A stretch of 64,000 nt of DNA, taken from Alloascoidea africana. Lineage: Eukaryota; Ascomycota; Alloascoideomycetes; Alloascoideales; Alloascoideaceae. Positions 31,657-42,430 of this stretch are shown here, in pieces. The notes beneath the pieces are model-generated. The model was given only the letters and a program-made list of their open reading frames with translations, did not search any database and was not told where the DNA came from. Each line of letters begins with the position of its first letter. Position 1 is the stretch's first letter. The stretch is from contig JAKTTT010000018.1 in assembly GCA_030581615.1 (NCBI GenBank), positions 248,001-312,000 on the forward strand. The letters run 5' to 3'. A program made the position numbers and the translations under genes.

Positions 31657-34600
31657 ATGGTTACTCGAATAAAAGTCTCATTCTCAAGTGTAAACCTGTT
31701 GATACCAAGTCGGAGCAGAACTTTACAATGGGCTGGTAAAGGACTATTATGCTTTGAACATTGTACTTCTCGAAAATTCAGCAGTATGAATGAGGACGAA
31801 AACAAATCATCCGAGCGCAAGGGAGGTTCAGACACTCCTTCAAATTTATCTTCTAAGCATACTAAAGCGGAAAAAGGATATTTTGATAATTTTACAGCAA
31901 ATGAAGATTCTCAAAGTTCGAAATGGTTTGGCACAGAAAATGATCGCAGCAGCGCCGGATTCATCAAAAGCGGTTTGAGAACGATTTTGGGGAAAGTTTC
32001 CTATGCACTTCAAGTTCAGGAAGGTGACAAATCTTTTGGATCCTACAAGTTCAGTTTGTTTGACAGGACACAGCCTATGGCTAAAGAACCGGTATGTCAC
32101 ATCATTAGGCTTTTCTAAAAGTCTACTTTTTTTTACTAATGTGATTGAATAGAGACCTCCACTAAACACATCGAGGTATTACCAAGATCTTATGAATACG
32201 TACAAACCCACCAAGGAATCGATAAACAGTGCTTTACTCAACCAATTATTCCATATTAGTGAAATATCCGACTACGATGACACCAAGGCCATTATTCCTC
32301 GACTTGGCTCATTTGTTGAGGTACAAACAGCAGATGATGTCGTTTGTGGAGTTGTGGTTTCTGAAGCACAAAGCCTTTTCAAAGAGCCATATAACCAGAC
32401 CGAGATTTTCACTGCGGATTCAAAAGTGATGACGGTTAACCCTCTAGATGTTACATTTGTTCTTCCTACATTTATTACTGTACAATATATCCAACAGGCA
32501 TTTCATGATGAAGAGTTGAGCATAACTTCCAGACTGGAAATTCAAGACTGTATATACCATGCTATCAACATCTACATCAAATTCTCAATGTCTCTACGCG
32601 AAAAAATAGACCCATACCTGGATTCATTCTATGCCTATCATCGAAAGCCAAAAATGATAGCCTCTGTTCAACTTCAAGATGCTGTAAAGCATATCTCTCA
32701 ATACTCAAAAGTTCTTCGCCATAGAATTCAAACCCGCAAGTTAGCACAGTATGGAACTCTTTTCGCTCTGCATTATTCATTAGGGAACGACTCTGTTAAA
32801 TGGCGGTTCATCTCAAGAAGATCCTTTTTTGGAGGAATGACGTGCATTTTGAAAAATAGTCCTTCAATACTCTCTGGTTCATATTATCTTGCAAACAGTG
32901 CGGAACTTGCAGACTCTTGTGAAAATGTACTGCGATACAAAGATGAAGTGTTTGAAAAGTTTGCAATTGCAATAGACAAAATCTCAGATTCAAAAATTAC
33001 AGAAGATGAGGATGCACAAAGGGATCGATTACTTTTGAATCCTCACAACCATGACATTCTCCAATTTTTAAAGTACTATCTGATACATCCAGTGGAAGAA
33101 TTCCAACCTCCAATGAGAAAAATAATGACTTTTTTGGGTCTGAACATAACAGATGCATGGATCAGTCCCAGGATTGTATATAAAAGGATGCTTGAAAAGA
33201 AAATTATCACTTCGGAGGATGATGTACTTAGTTCGATATTTCAGATTGAGAGCTTTACAAAGTCAAATGACAATCCCCCTGGCTCATTGGACTATAATCA
33301 AACAGATACTCTGGCAGAATACAGAGAAGAATTTTTAGAAGCTCAGGTATACGCTCTTCCAAATAGGATGTTTTCATATCTTGGCCATCCCGAAATATCA
33401 GAGTTGGCAATTTCAATCGAAAGGAAAAACTCGAGAAATTGGGTCATCCATATCCATGTATTGGATATAGGATCTCTGGTTACTCCAAATAGCACACTTT
33501 TTGAACAGGCACTTGTGACCAGTAGATCGGTCAGTCTCCCTCGTGAGAATCACAGCCTGTTCCCAATCGAACAGTTTAGTTCCCAGCATTCTTTTAAAGA
33601 AAACGAAAGTGCCAAGTGCCTAACGTTTTCTATGCAATACAGACCATGGGATGATGATCCATGGTCAGGGACAGACTATACAGTCAGATTAACCAATGTG
33701 AGACACGTCAAGATGGTCAGTTACAACGGTTTGAGGAGTGTATTTGATGGAGTTGGAGGGCTTTTCACATTACCTGTAAATTTATTCAAGGCGCTTGAGT
33801 TTGATCCGAATCAGAGGGAAGATGTTCTTCATAAAATCGACAGGGACAATCTAAAACAGGTTTCTGATATCATCATGACTCGGTTTTGGCGGCGGAAAAA
33901 GCTATCGTCTATGGACTCGAGCCTGGACAATTTTAAAGTGTCCGTGGTTAGGGAGCTGAACAAAGTGGGAATTGGGTATCAAAGTGTTTTAAAGTATGAG
34001 CCGGAGACGAATGAATCCGCTGATAGGTTTATAAGAGAGACTGAGATATTGGTGGGCGAATTGTGTGCTCGTTTTGCCGTCAAGCACAAGATCCCGGTTT
34101 ACTTCCACCAGCAACAGTTGGTTTCATTGCCCAACACGCTAGGAATCAGGCCACCGCCTGTAAGTAATACAGAGGATAGGACTGTTCACAAGGACGTTGA
34201 TGGGAACGTGCTCACTATCTATGAGAACCTTTCAACAGATCGAAACGACTCAGGGGAGGTTACACCCAGTTCATACATCTGCGGGAGTAAGATGTTGAGA
34301 CAGGAGCAGGTATCCACAACGTATGACGTTCACATGGGATTGGGATTACCATGGGGGTACGTTGGAATTTGGTCTCCTCTAAACAATGTTGAGCATATAG
34401 TGAACCAGTGGCAGCTAGGCATGGCTATTCGAGAAATGAAGGATGCCGAAGCAAAAAAGCGTCTCAATCCATGGCAAATGGCAAAAAAAGGGTTTTGGCC
34501 TTTGTTGACATCTTCAGAGCTGATTCAGCTTTACAAGGGGTTTATGAAGGCGAAAAATGACGTTATATCTATGGCTGAGGATTACAGTACCCGGTTCTGG

Positions 34601-34903
34601 GTACTTCGTATGTTACAACTGAGTTTAAAGGCTTCGAGGAGAGACGAGAAGCCCTGTGTGGAGTCTGAGGATCCAATGGAGACACTTGGCAATGATTTTT
34701 TTGTTATATTCAAGTGTGTCATTACTGAATCGGCCATTGCTCCGCGGTTGGCAAAGGGATATTGCATGGAGTTAGGGATTGAAGTTGATATTCAGATTGA
34801 GGGCTCTGAGGAGAGCACAAGGGTGAATGTTGGAGATCGACTCATTTGCACCAAGATTTTGAAACTTGAGCCTATATCTGGGAAATGCATTTTAGGACTA
34901 TGA
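31657..34903 (+). CDS. DSS1: Mitochondrial RNase II-family protein, Dss1/CYT-4-like, with degenerate RNB active site
   Basis: Exon 1 (31657-32091) and exon 2 (32153-34903) flank a 61-base intron (GTATGT donor, ACTAAT branch, AATAG acceptor), giving 1061 aa. The N-terminus is arginine/serine-rich without acids for about 45 residues, a mitochondrial presequence. The long N-terminal region, RNB core and C-terminal OB-like end follow the plan of Dss1 (mtEXO exonuclease partner of Suv3) and Neurospora CYT-4. The RNB segment keeps the scaffold (LAISIERKNSRNWVIHIHVL, then RSVSLPRENHSLFP), but the metal-binding D-x(5)-DIDD cluster is replaced by GHPEISELAISIE (556-568). The later SP-RR-x-D motif reads WSPLNNVEH (Asn889-Asn890). 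It should therefore lack hydrolytic activity while the frame stays open. Confidence 0.85.
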
Positions 34904-35007
34904 TTATGATGATGACTCTACTCTTTTTTTCTTTTTCTTTTCTTGTTTGGCATTGTTTTTATAGAGTGAAATAAAGTACAATTTTTTTTTGGCATGACGG
35001 ACTGACA

Positions 35008-35637
35008 CTATGCCAAAACTTTTGGCCCTTTCTTTTTCTTTTTCTTGAGATCCTGTTTCTTTTGATAACTTCTCCAATTGCTTACACGTTGGTCAGTAGC
35101 ATCTTCCCAATCGGCCTTTGCCTGACGTTTTCGAATACGCTCTGCCTCTGCCTCTTCCTTCTTTCTCTGTTCTCTGCCTTCCTCCTCCAGTTTACGTTTC
35201 AGCAGCCGCCGTCTTCTCAATTCCTCCTCGACCAGAACGTCTTTCACCTTGATTCGCCATTCGGCCAAGAATGCCTCGCCCTTAAGCCTGTCATCGTGAA
35301 TTGTCCATTTTTTCTCGCGGATCAGAATCCGCCGCGAGTCCGCGTAGATATTATCGAGCCTCGTCCTTCTCTCCTCGTCCGAGAGCTCCGACTCTGCTTT
35401 TTTCAACCTGTCGAACGCATCTGGTGCTCGCACGTTTGTGGTCTTGTCGGGATGTATCAGAAGTGACTTTTTCCTGTAGGTGAGCCGAATATCCTTTGCT
35501 GAGCATCCGGGCTGTAACTCCAGAATTGCGTACGAATCTAGCTGGAACGTGTTGAGGATTCTATCTATCTCTTTGTTTTTGGTAAAGTCCCCGGCCTCCT
35601 GGTTCAGGATAGCACTGATGTCCTCCTCGTCCGGCAT
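35008..35637 (-). CDS. J-domain protein of the DNAJC8/Spf31 type
   Basis: 209 aa, intronless. The J domain spans about residues 33-100: SYAILELQPGCSAKDIRLTY, RKKSLLIHPDKTTN with the intact HPD, then AFDRLKKAESELSDEERR. It is followed by WTIHDDRLKGEAFLAEWRIK and a long charged R/E/K coiled coil ending in a lysine-rich nuclear-type tail. The J domain near, but not at, the N-terminus followed by the coiled coil is the layout of human DNAJC8 and fission-yeast Spf31, which associate with the spliceosome. Baker's yeast has no clear orthologue. It is convergent with the DSS1-like gene (105 bases apart). Confidence 0.88.
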   Translation of the reverse strand: MPDEEDISAILNQEAGDFTKNKEIDRILNTFQLDSYAILELQPGCSAKDIRLTYRKKSLLIHPDKTTNVRAPDAFDRLKKAESELSDEERRTRLDNIYADSRRILIREKKWTIHDDRLKGEAFLAEWRIKVKDVLVEEELRRRRLLKRKLEEEGREQRKKEEAEAERIRKRQAKADWEDATDQRVSNWRSYQKKQDLKKKKKKGPKVLA

Positions 35638-35811
35638 TATCAGTTAGAGTAGTAGGAGTAGTGTAAGCGTAGCGGTGGGATGGCCGATGGGGGACAGAAA
35701 TGCGTGGGTGTAGTAGCAGAGCAGACCAAAAGGGGCAACCACAAGATTGAAAAGCTGTCTATTCTAACGGTATAAAAGGATTCTAAACATGAAAACGTCC
35801 TACTCTATTCC

Positions 35812-37368
35812 TCAGTGCGAATCGCCAGAGGCCAGCTTCTCGCTCCAGAACCGCTCAGCATCCACAATCGTGTTGTTGTTTGCCTTCATCTTGTTCAGCG
35901 TCTCGACGTACTCCTCGTAAGGGTCCGAGTCGTACACAATGCCGCCGCCAGCCTGGAGATAGGCGACTCCGTCCTTGTAGACCATCGTCCGAAGAGCAAT
36001 ACAGGTGTCCATGGTGCTGTCGTTGTATCCCCAGTGGCCGACGGCGCCTGCGTAGACGCCGCGTTTCTCCTTCTCGAGCTCGCTGATGAGCTCCATCGCA
36101 CGCACTTTGGGGGCTCCCGAGACGGTGCCCGCCGGGAAGATCGAGCGGAAGGCATCGAACCTCGTCTTGTCGGAGCGTAGGACTCCCGAGACTTGCGAGA
36201 CAAGGTGCATTACGTGCGAAAAGCGCTCGATCGTGAGCAGTCTGTCCACCGAGGTCGATGTTGGATCGCACACTCTGTTCACGTCGTTGCGGGCCAGGTC
36301 CACAAGCATAACATGCTCAGCACGGTCTTTCTTCGAAGATAGCAGCTCCTGGGCCAGCTGGTCGTCCTCTTCTCTCGTCTTGCCTCGCCGGATCGTGCCT
36401 GCGATCGGGTGGGTTACAATGCGCCCGTTCACAGACTTGACGAGCAGCTCTGGCGACGCGCCAATGATCTGGAAGTCCATATAGTCCATGTAGAAGAGGT
36501 ATGGCGACGGGTTCACGGTCCGCAAGTAGCGGTAGATGTTGAAGGGATGGAGCGACGTGGGACGGGCCACCCGCTGAGACGGCACGGCCTGGATGATGTC
36601 GCCCTTCTTGATGTGTTTCTTGAGCGTGGTGACGTGGTTCTCGTAGCCGTCCTGTCCAATGTTGGAGGAGAACTGCTGGCCCAGGACGATTGGGCCCTGT
36701 GGAGGAGCAGGCACCTCGCCGCCGGCCAGGAGCAAGTCCGCGACGGCCGCAATCTCCTGGGAGGCAGAGGCCATGAGTTTCTCCAGATCGTGGTCCTCTT
36801 CCGAAGGGATGGAGATGTTGGTGATGATTTGGACTTTCTGATAAACGTAGTCGAACGCAATGATGGTATCAAACAGCATCAGAGCCGCCTCGGGCAACTT
36901 CAGAACGTTTTCAAGCGGTCTTTTCGTCCTTGGCTCAAAGTACTTGATACAGTCGTAAGAGACGTAGCCGATTGCACCGCCGCTCAAAGGTGGGACGCCA
37001 GGAACGGTTGCCTGAGAATACCGCTTCAGCTCTTCTTCAAGCAGTACCAAAGGATCAACCTCTGGGCCATGGCCCTCGCCGGTCTTGATCACTTTCCGCG
37101 GATTGACACCGATGAAAGAGTATCTGTCGAGGTACTCCCCTTCCCGAGCACTTTCAAACAGAAACGAAGGTGTAGGATTCGGGTTTGTACCGGGCCTTGC
37201 GAGCTTGAGATAGGCTATATGGGGGGTCAAGGTATCTCCCGAGATGTGCGTATACACGGGATACAGGTTTGGCTTTTGCTTCAGTGTTCCTGTTTCAGCG
37301 AGCTTTGCATTTTCAGAAATGAGATCCCGGAGGATATCCAGTGGTGGTTGGATAGTATATTTTGTCAT
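35812..37368 (-). CDS. TRP2: Anthranilate synthase component I
   Basis: Converts chorismate plus glutamine-derived ammonia (from Trp3) to anthranilate, the first step of tryptophan synthesis, in the cytosol. 518 aa from the ATG at 37368 (MTKYTIQPPLDILRDL); open codons above it are leader. The N-terminal lobe carries the tryptophan-binding S-x-LES-like motif as SFLFESAREGEYLDRYSFIG. The chorismate-binding core includes GGAIGYVSYDC, IIQAVPSQRVARP, IIGASPELLVK, HPIAGTIRRGKT, ELLSSKKDRAEHVMLVDLAR, FPAGTVSGAPKVRAME, RGVYAGAVGHWG and LQAGGGIVYDSDP. It is strongly G/C-biased at third positions, implying high expression. Two tandem Gcn4 sites stand about 90 bases upstream. Confidence 0.97.
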   Translation of the reverse strand: MTKYTIQPPLDILRDLISENAKLAETGTLKQKPNLYPVYTHISGDTLTPHIAYLKLARPGTNPNPTPSFLFESAREGEYLDRYSFIGVNPRKVIKTGEGHGPEVDPLVLLEEELKRYSQATVPGVPPLSGGAIGYVSYDCIKYFEPRTKRPLENVLKLPEAALMLFDTIIAFDYVYQKVQIITNISIPSEEDHDLEKLMASASQEIAAVADLLLAGGEVPAPPQGPIVLGQQFSSNIGQDGYENHVTTLKKHIKKGDIIQAVPSQRVARPTSLHPFNIYRYLRTVNPSPYLFYMDYMDFQIIGASPELLVKSVNGRIVTHPIAGTIRRGKTREEDDQLAQELLSSKKDRAEHVMLVDLARNDVNRVCDPTSTSVDRLLTIERFSHVMHLVSQVSGVLRSDKTRFDAFRSIFPAGTVSGAPKVRAMELISELEKEKRGVYAGAVGHWGYNDSTMDTCIALRTMVYKDGVAYLQAGGGIVYDSDPYEEYVETLNKMKANNNTIVDAERFWSEKLASGDSH

Positions 37369-37453
37369 TAATGGGAAGGTTCGTCGTTGGTGATGAAGAA
37401 AATGGTTACAAAGTGACCACCTGAAAATTTCACTGTGTTGTGAAAAGGGAAGG

Positions 37454-37468
37454 TGAGTCAGTGAGTCA
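37454..37468. promoter_or_regulatory. Two tandem Gcn4-type sites upstream of TRP2
   Basis: TGAGTCA at 37454-37460 and again at 37462-37468, separated by one base. TGA(G/C)TCA is the palindromic core bound by Gcn4/CPC1 bZIP factors in general amino-acid control. They lie 86-100 bases upstream of the TRP2 start, a typical position. Confidence 0.8.
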
Positions 37469-37588
37469 GTTTGTTTTTCACACATTACACACATTTACGA
37501 CTAACCAAACAATGAAATTTTAACTTTGTTTCCCAACCTCTATTGTATATTTATTCATTTTATATATTTTATAAGTATAAGTATTTAG

Positions 37589-38755
37589 TTACATGTCAAA
37601 TAACCGACAACTGTTTTCCCATGCTGTGTTTATGACTAGTTCAGGTTCCAGGCCTTTTACACCTGCAACAACCTCTGCCACGAGACCGATCAAACAGGGC
37701 TCACACCTGCTTTTCAACAGGTTGGGGAAGCCCGGGATGAATTTTTCCTTTTTAATTTGGGTAAATGGGAGGAAAGGATTCGGTTTTGGTCCAGTTGGCT
37801 TTTTAGTTTGTTGTTTTTGTTTTTGTTTTTGATTCTGTTTCTGGTTTTGCCTTTTATTGTTATTTGTCCCATTTCCATTAACAGGTTTTGTGTCTGATTG
37901 TGGTGGTGGAGTTGCAGAAGTACTGGTATCAGTTTTTTCAGAATCACTAGGATTCATTTCAATTGCAGGAATAAACTTATTGGGATAAGGAATCAGGTAT
38001 TTGTAACTGGCATGGCTAGGACGTATTTCACACCATGGACCATCAGTCTCCAATATGATTTTATCCAAGGGCAACTGTCTCACAATTTCCAGATTCTCCT
38101 CTGTTTTCAAAGAACAGCCATTAACACCAATGTAAAAGCCCATATCAAGCAACTCTTTCATCTCCTCAACTGTCCCTGTAAATGAATGTACAACTCCTCC
38201 CTTGTTAAACTTTTTAATCCCGTTTACATCTGGGGTCAGATACGGCTCCAATATTGCTTTGAAATCTTTATGTGCTGCTCTTGAATGGAGAAACAACGGT
38301 AGATCGAATTTCTCCTTATGTGCCAACTCAAGTTGTAACTTGAAATACTTTCTTTGGAGATCAGCAGGCGTGAAAAACAGCCGGTCATAGTCAAGTCCAA
38401 TTTCCCCCCATGCCTTGACATATCCCTTTGCGATTCCCTCTCTTGTCACCTGTGCCAGTTCCTCCATGTATTCATCCGGTGTCAATTTCGCACCTTCTTT
38501 TTCAATCTCGTTTACCAAACAAGGATGAACCCCCACTGTAGCCGCGTATTCGAGCCCGAGTCCGTTGAAATCGGCATTTTTCTCATCCAACAATTGTTCA
38601 CATAACGCGATGCCCCGTTTAGACTCGTTTAGAGAACTACCAGTGATAAGAAGTTTCTTAACTTGAGTCGCTGAGGCTCTTTCCAAAATGAAGGAAAGAT
38701 CTTTAAGCGAATGGAACATTCCATCCGTAAGGTTTATAGCAATGTCAAAATACAT
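37589..38755 (-). CDS. TatD-family metal-dependent nuclease (YBL055C/TATDN1 type)
   Basis: 388 aa, a TIM-barrel hydrolase with 3'-5' exodeoxyribonuclease and DNA-fragmentation roles in baker's yeast. The start FDIAINLTDGMFHS matches the TATDN1 type (FDIGVNLTDPMF). Further blocks are LLITGSSLNESKRGI, ATVGVHPCLV, AWGEIGLDYDR, LPLFLHSRAAHKDF, GGVVHSFTGTVEEM, FYIGVNGCSLKTEE and ILETDGPWCEIRPSH, which supply the metal-binding E, H, H and D residues. The first HxH is replaced by the INLTD form, usual for this subfamily. A low-complexity insert of about 65 residues rich in N, Q and K splits the barrel before the C-terminal LVAEVVAGVKG helix. The two TRP2-side genes are tandem, 95 bases apart. Confidence 0.95.
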   Translation of the reverse strand: MYFDIAINLTDGMFHSLKDLSFILERASATQVKKLLITGSSLNESKRGIALCEQLLDEKNADFNGLGLEYAATVGVHPCLVNEIEKEGAKLTPDEYMEELAQVTREGIAKGYVKAWGEIGLDYDRLFFTPADLQRKYFKLQLELAHKEKFDLPLFLHSRAAHKDFKAILEPYLTPDVNGIKKFNKGGVVHSFTGTVEEMKELLDMGFYIGVNGCSLKTEENLEIVRQLPLDKIILETDGPWCEIRPSHASYKYLIPYPNKFIPAIEMNPSDSEKTDTSTSATPPPQSDTKPVNGNGTNNNKRQNQKQNQKQKQKQQTKKPTGPKPNPFLPFTQIKKEKFIPGFPNLLKSRCEPCLIGLVAEVVAGVKGLEPELVINTAWENSCRLFDM

Positions 38756-39425
38756 GCCAATTATTGTGCCTATCTTTTTTACACTGGACCTGGAAACTCT
38801 CGTCTTTTTCTATCACGATCTGGAAAACTATGCACTGGGGATGGGAATACCTCCAAACTCTCATATCTACTCATAATCACAAAACAGATTTTTTTTTAGA
38901 AAAAACTGAACATGGCTACTAAAAGTCTGTTCCAAAATAGCTGTTGTAAAAAGAAAAGGCTATAAATAAACCACAGATTGAAGAAGAAAAAGATAAAAAG
39001 TCATGTAAAGTATATCAGTTATAGAGCATTAGACACAAAACAAAAAAAAGAAACAACATATATATACTCTCTCACACACGCAAAATAGTGGGGTAAAAAA
39101 TCAAAAAGGTCATGTGTAAACATCAAAATAAAAACTTGTCATACATTTTTGTATTCATATTTTTGCAAATTTTTCTTTCATATATTTTTTTTTTTTTCAT
39201 TTATATTCATGACGGTCAGTAACAACAAAAAAATGGGGAATTGTGGGGGGTCGTAGTTATAGTTTCTAAATTTCGCAGGGACAGGTTTGTTAAGGATAAT
39301 ATAATTTGCAGAGAGATAAAGTAAGTTAACAAAATAGAGAGAGAGAGAGAGAAAAAAAAAAAGACTGTAACAAGTATAGAGATAGCAAAACATAAGTTCA
39401 TCAAAAAGGTATCATATCATTAGAG
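38756..39425. other. Intergenic, A/T-rich with (GA)n tract
   Basis: Between the TatD gene start and the PIN4-like 3' end. Contains a (GA)n-A tract at 39338-39362 and many A and T runs. No gene seen. Confidence 0.6.
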
Positions 39426-41664
39426 TCATGAAGAAGTGGTACGCGGTTTCGGAGAGGCAATTCTATTAACATTCGATTGGAAAAGTTGTTGCTGATGCTG
39501 CTGCTGCTGCTGCTGCTGCTGTTGTTGTTGTTGTTGAAACTCGCCTTTTGAATAAAGTTGAACGTCGGATTCAACAAGTGGAGAAACGTTGTATCTTGCC
39601 AGGAGATTTGGCGACATGCTGTTTTTAATAGAGGCCGTGGTGTTCCAGATATCCTGCTTTGGGTTTAAGGTCAGAACGTTGGGACTCTCTGCTTGGAAAT
39701 TACCAGGGTTGGGTGAAGAGTGTGTACTATCGCTACCTCCATCCGAGGTAGGCGTACAGTTGAGTCCTGTACCACGAACAGACAATGAAAGTCCCGAAAA
39801 GGACTCACTAAGGTTCATTGCGCTACCCTGGTTTTTATGGACTCCAAACGGATCAAAAGATGGGTTTTGGGAATCTGTGAACGGTTGGAAATTCGAAGAC
39901 ATGGATGCAATCGATCGGTTTGAATATGAATGGGTTAAGTCAATATTGCCGAGCCGAGGAGAGGGAGAAGCACCCCGGAAAAAATGTGATTCTGCTCCTG
40001 TTCCTACAGCGGCCGCCGCGGCTGCCGCGGCTGCCACTGCCCCTGTGGAGGTTGATGTCGCAGCGATAGTTCTCATATCGGCAAGCGATTGATTGTTGCG
40101 TAGGATAGCCGAGCTGGATAGAGTGGTCGCCAGAGAGTTGTTTGCATTAACAGGGTGAGAATTTGCAGGCTCCAACATACCGGCGGCTCCCTTGGCAGGT
40201 GGTGGTACTCTGCCTGTCTGAGAAGACGTCATACCTCCACCATAATGAGGGCCTGGTGCAAACAGACTAGTCATGCCTCTTTCTCGTTGTACAGGAAAGC
40301 GTCCTTGGGCAAGAGAGGAATTCGAGCCAGCTTGGGCTTGGGCTTGGGCTTGGGCTTGGGCTTGAGCCTGAGCAAACGACATTGTGCTTTGGCTACGATG
40401 CAAGTCCAACGTGGGTGAGGTTCGTCCAAATCTATTATTACCATTATTCGCATGAGGAGGAAGCTTGCGTATTGCAAGGAGATTCCCATCGACATATTCA
40501 CTCAAGCCGAGTTGTGCGCAGATTAGAGAAATCGACTGTTTTTTCAAAGCGGAGAGGGAGGAAATGGGATAGATCAGTTCGGGTTGCGATCTGTCTTTGC
40601 TAAACAGAAGCAGTTGGTTATAAACCTCCAATGATTCTGGATTGTTCAGATCCATTGTCTGTGTTTGTGTCTGGGGTTGAGATTGAGACTGAGATAGGGA
40701 AAAGGAAAGCGGGACCGGGAGGCCGAGCGGTGGCCGTTGCTGCTGCTGGGAGGAATATCCCAGATGAGAGTAGGAAGCGGATGAAGAAGCTGGGGCAGAG
40801 GCAATGGAGGCAAGACTGGCGGAAGAGAGACTTCTATGTTGTTCTTCCAACTGGCCTCTTTTGATTCGCTTCTCACGCTCAATTCGTTCTCGTTCAGCAG
40901 GCGGCAGCATTTTCTTATACTCGACTCGCAATTTCCGGCCACCAACCTCACGGCTGTTCAAATGTTGGATCACGATGGCTGTTTCCTCCGGGGTTGTGAA
41001 ATTTGCAAATGCTAGTCCGCGAAATATGCCATTGTCAAAGTGGTAGTTGAAAGCATAAGGGGTCGGCAGATTGAGGCTGATCATGACCTCCAGTAGTTGC
41101 TCCTTGCTGATGGCAAAGGGTATGTTTTTGATGACGATGGCCGTAGGGATCAGCTCCTCGTCGCCAGTAGCACCAGCAACGCTGCCAGGACCAGGACCAG
41201 GACCAGCACCAGCACCGCCGTAGACGCTTCCCGTGGCACTGCCCACGGCGCTGGACGCCTTGGACGGCGGGGCGGGCCCCAGGTAATTCGGCTGCTGCTG
41301 CTGCTGTTTGTTGAGCATCTGCTGCTGGAAGCCCGATCTGTTGATTCCTGGCATCTCACCACCTCGTGCCGAGTTGAAATGATCAGCGAGAAGGTTTGTA
41401 GAGAACGCCGACTGCTGTTGAAGTAGCCAGGATTGCTGGCGGTGATCAAGATCCGGGTTGGACTTTAGAGAAGAAGCTTGGTGGTCCACAGCCAGCCTTT
41501 GGTTCGGGCCCAGCTGCTGTTGTTGTTGCTGCTGTTGTAGCCGTTGCACGTCATGGTGATGGAGGTGTCCATTGTTAGTGGCAGCCATCTGGGCGCCGGC
41601 GGGCAGGCCGAGCGAAGGCCCGAAGTGGCGGGCCATGTTGGACGAGCTACGCTGTTGCTGTTGT

Positions 41665-41705
<41 letters not shown>

Positions 41706-41885
41706 TTGGGGCATGGAGAGCAGGGACTGGAAAGAGCTCGTGGAGGAGTTGCTGGACTGGCGGGCGTGCAGAGGGTTCTGGCCACGCAGTCTGGGCGAGA
41801 GCGGGCTACAGCCGGGGTATCTCTGGGCGGGCTGGAAGGGCTCGGGCGAGGATCCCACGCGCGAGGGCGGCATCGACGGGTTCAT
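39426..41885 (-). CDS. PIN4: RRM protein of the Pin4/Mdt1 (Cip1/Cip2) family
   Basis: 819 aa from the ATG at 41885; open codons above it lack an ATG and look like a CT-rich leader. One RRM at about residues 240-325 (TAIVIKNIPFAISKEQLLEV, FRGLAFANFTTPEETAIV, REVGGRKLRVEYKKMLPP) continues into the basic helix ERERIEREKRIKRGQ. That RRM-plus-KKMLPPxERERIE block identifies the Pin4/Cip family, linked to G2/M control and stress mRNA regulation through phosphorylated SQ/TQ sites. The rest is disordered, with glutamine runs at both ends (near 41653-41709 and 39487-39536), an alanine run (about 40014-40041) and an AQ-repeat (about 40325-40377). Such runs are polymorphic and promote condensates. Confidence 0.9.
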
Positions 41886-42430
41886 GGGCACTGCTGGAAG
41901 GTGGGAGACGAGAGAGGGAGAGGGAGAAGGAGAAGGAGGAAGAAGAAGGAAGAAGGGGCAGGAATCTCGCTGGATTACGGCAAACGGAGGGACGGCAGCG
42001 ATGGAAGGAGCTTCTCGCGGACACACGGAATGGCTCGGGCTGGGACTCTTGGGCTCTTGGGCTCTTGGGCTCTGGTGGTCTGGTGGTCTGGAAAAGGGTG
42101 AGCGCAAAGGGATGGAAAAGAGAAGGAGTGGCAGCACAGAAGAGAAAGAATGGCAGGTGGAAAAAAAAGCCAATCGCAGACCGCCCGTTCGGGGACACAC
42201 ATCGGGTGTCGGGTCCCGGGAGATCACTCGGTCACGATTCTACTGTGTTCACTACGCACTGCGCACCCGACGAGACCGGTGCGTGCGCGATCCAAAGGAT
42301 TTAAAAAAAAGCAGATTCTTTTTATTGATAAAGCGTCCTAAATAAACATACTATTCGCGTAATAGAAAACTCTCGACGACATATTCCTTGAGATTTAAGA
42401 CACTGGTTCTATTCAGATGGAGGGGGCCGT
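41886..42430. other. Purine/pyrimidine-biased leader and promoter of PIN4-like gene
   Basis: G/A-rich on the plus strand near 41905-41955, so C/T-rich in the PIN4 leader. Short tandem repeats (CTTGGG and GGTCTGGT units) lie at 42045-42090. More GC-rich than ordinary intergenic DNA here. It ends in the 3' flank of the wall-protein gene. Confidence 0.6.

Noticed and set aside
41886-42227. Extension of the PIN4-like frame upstream of 41885
   Set aside because: Open, but begins without an ATG and reads as CT-rich leader; no conserved residues.
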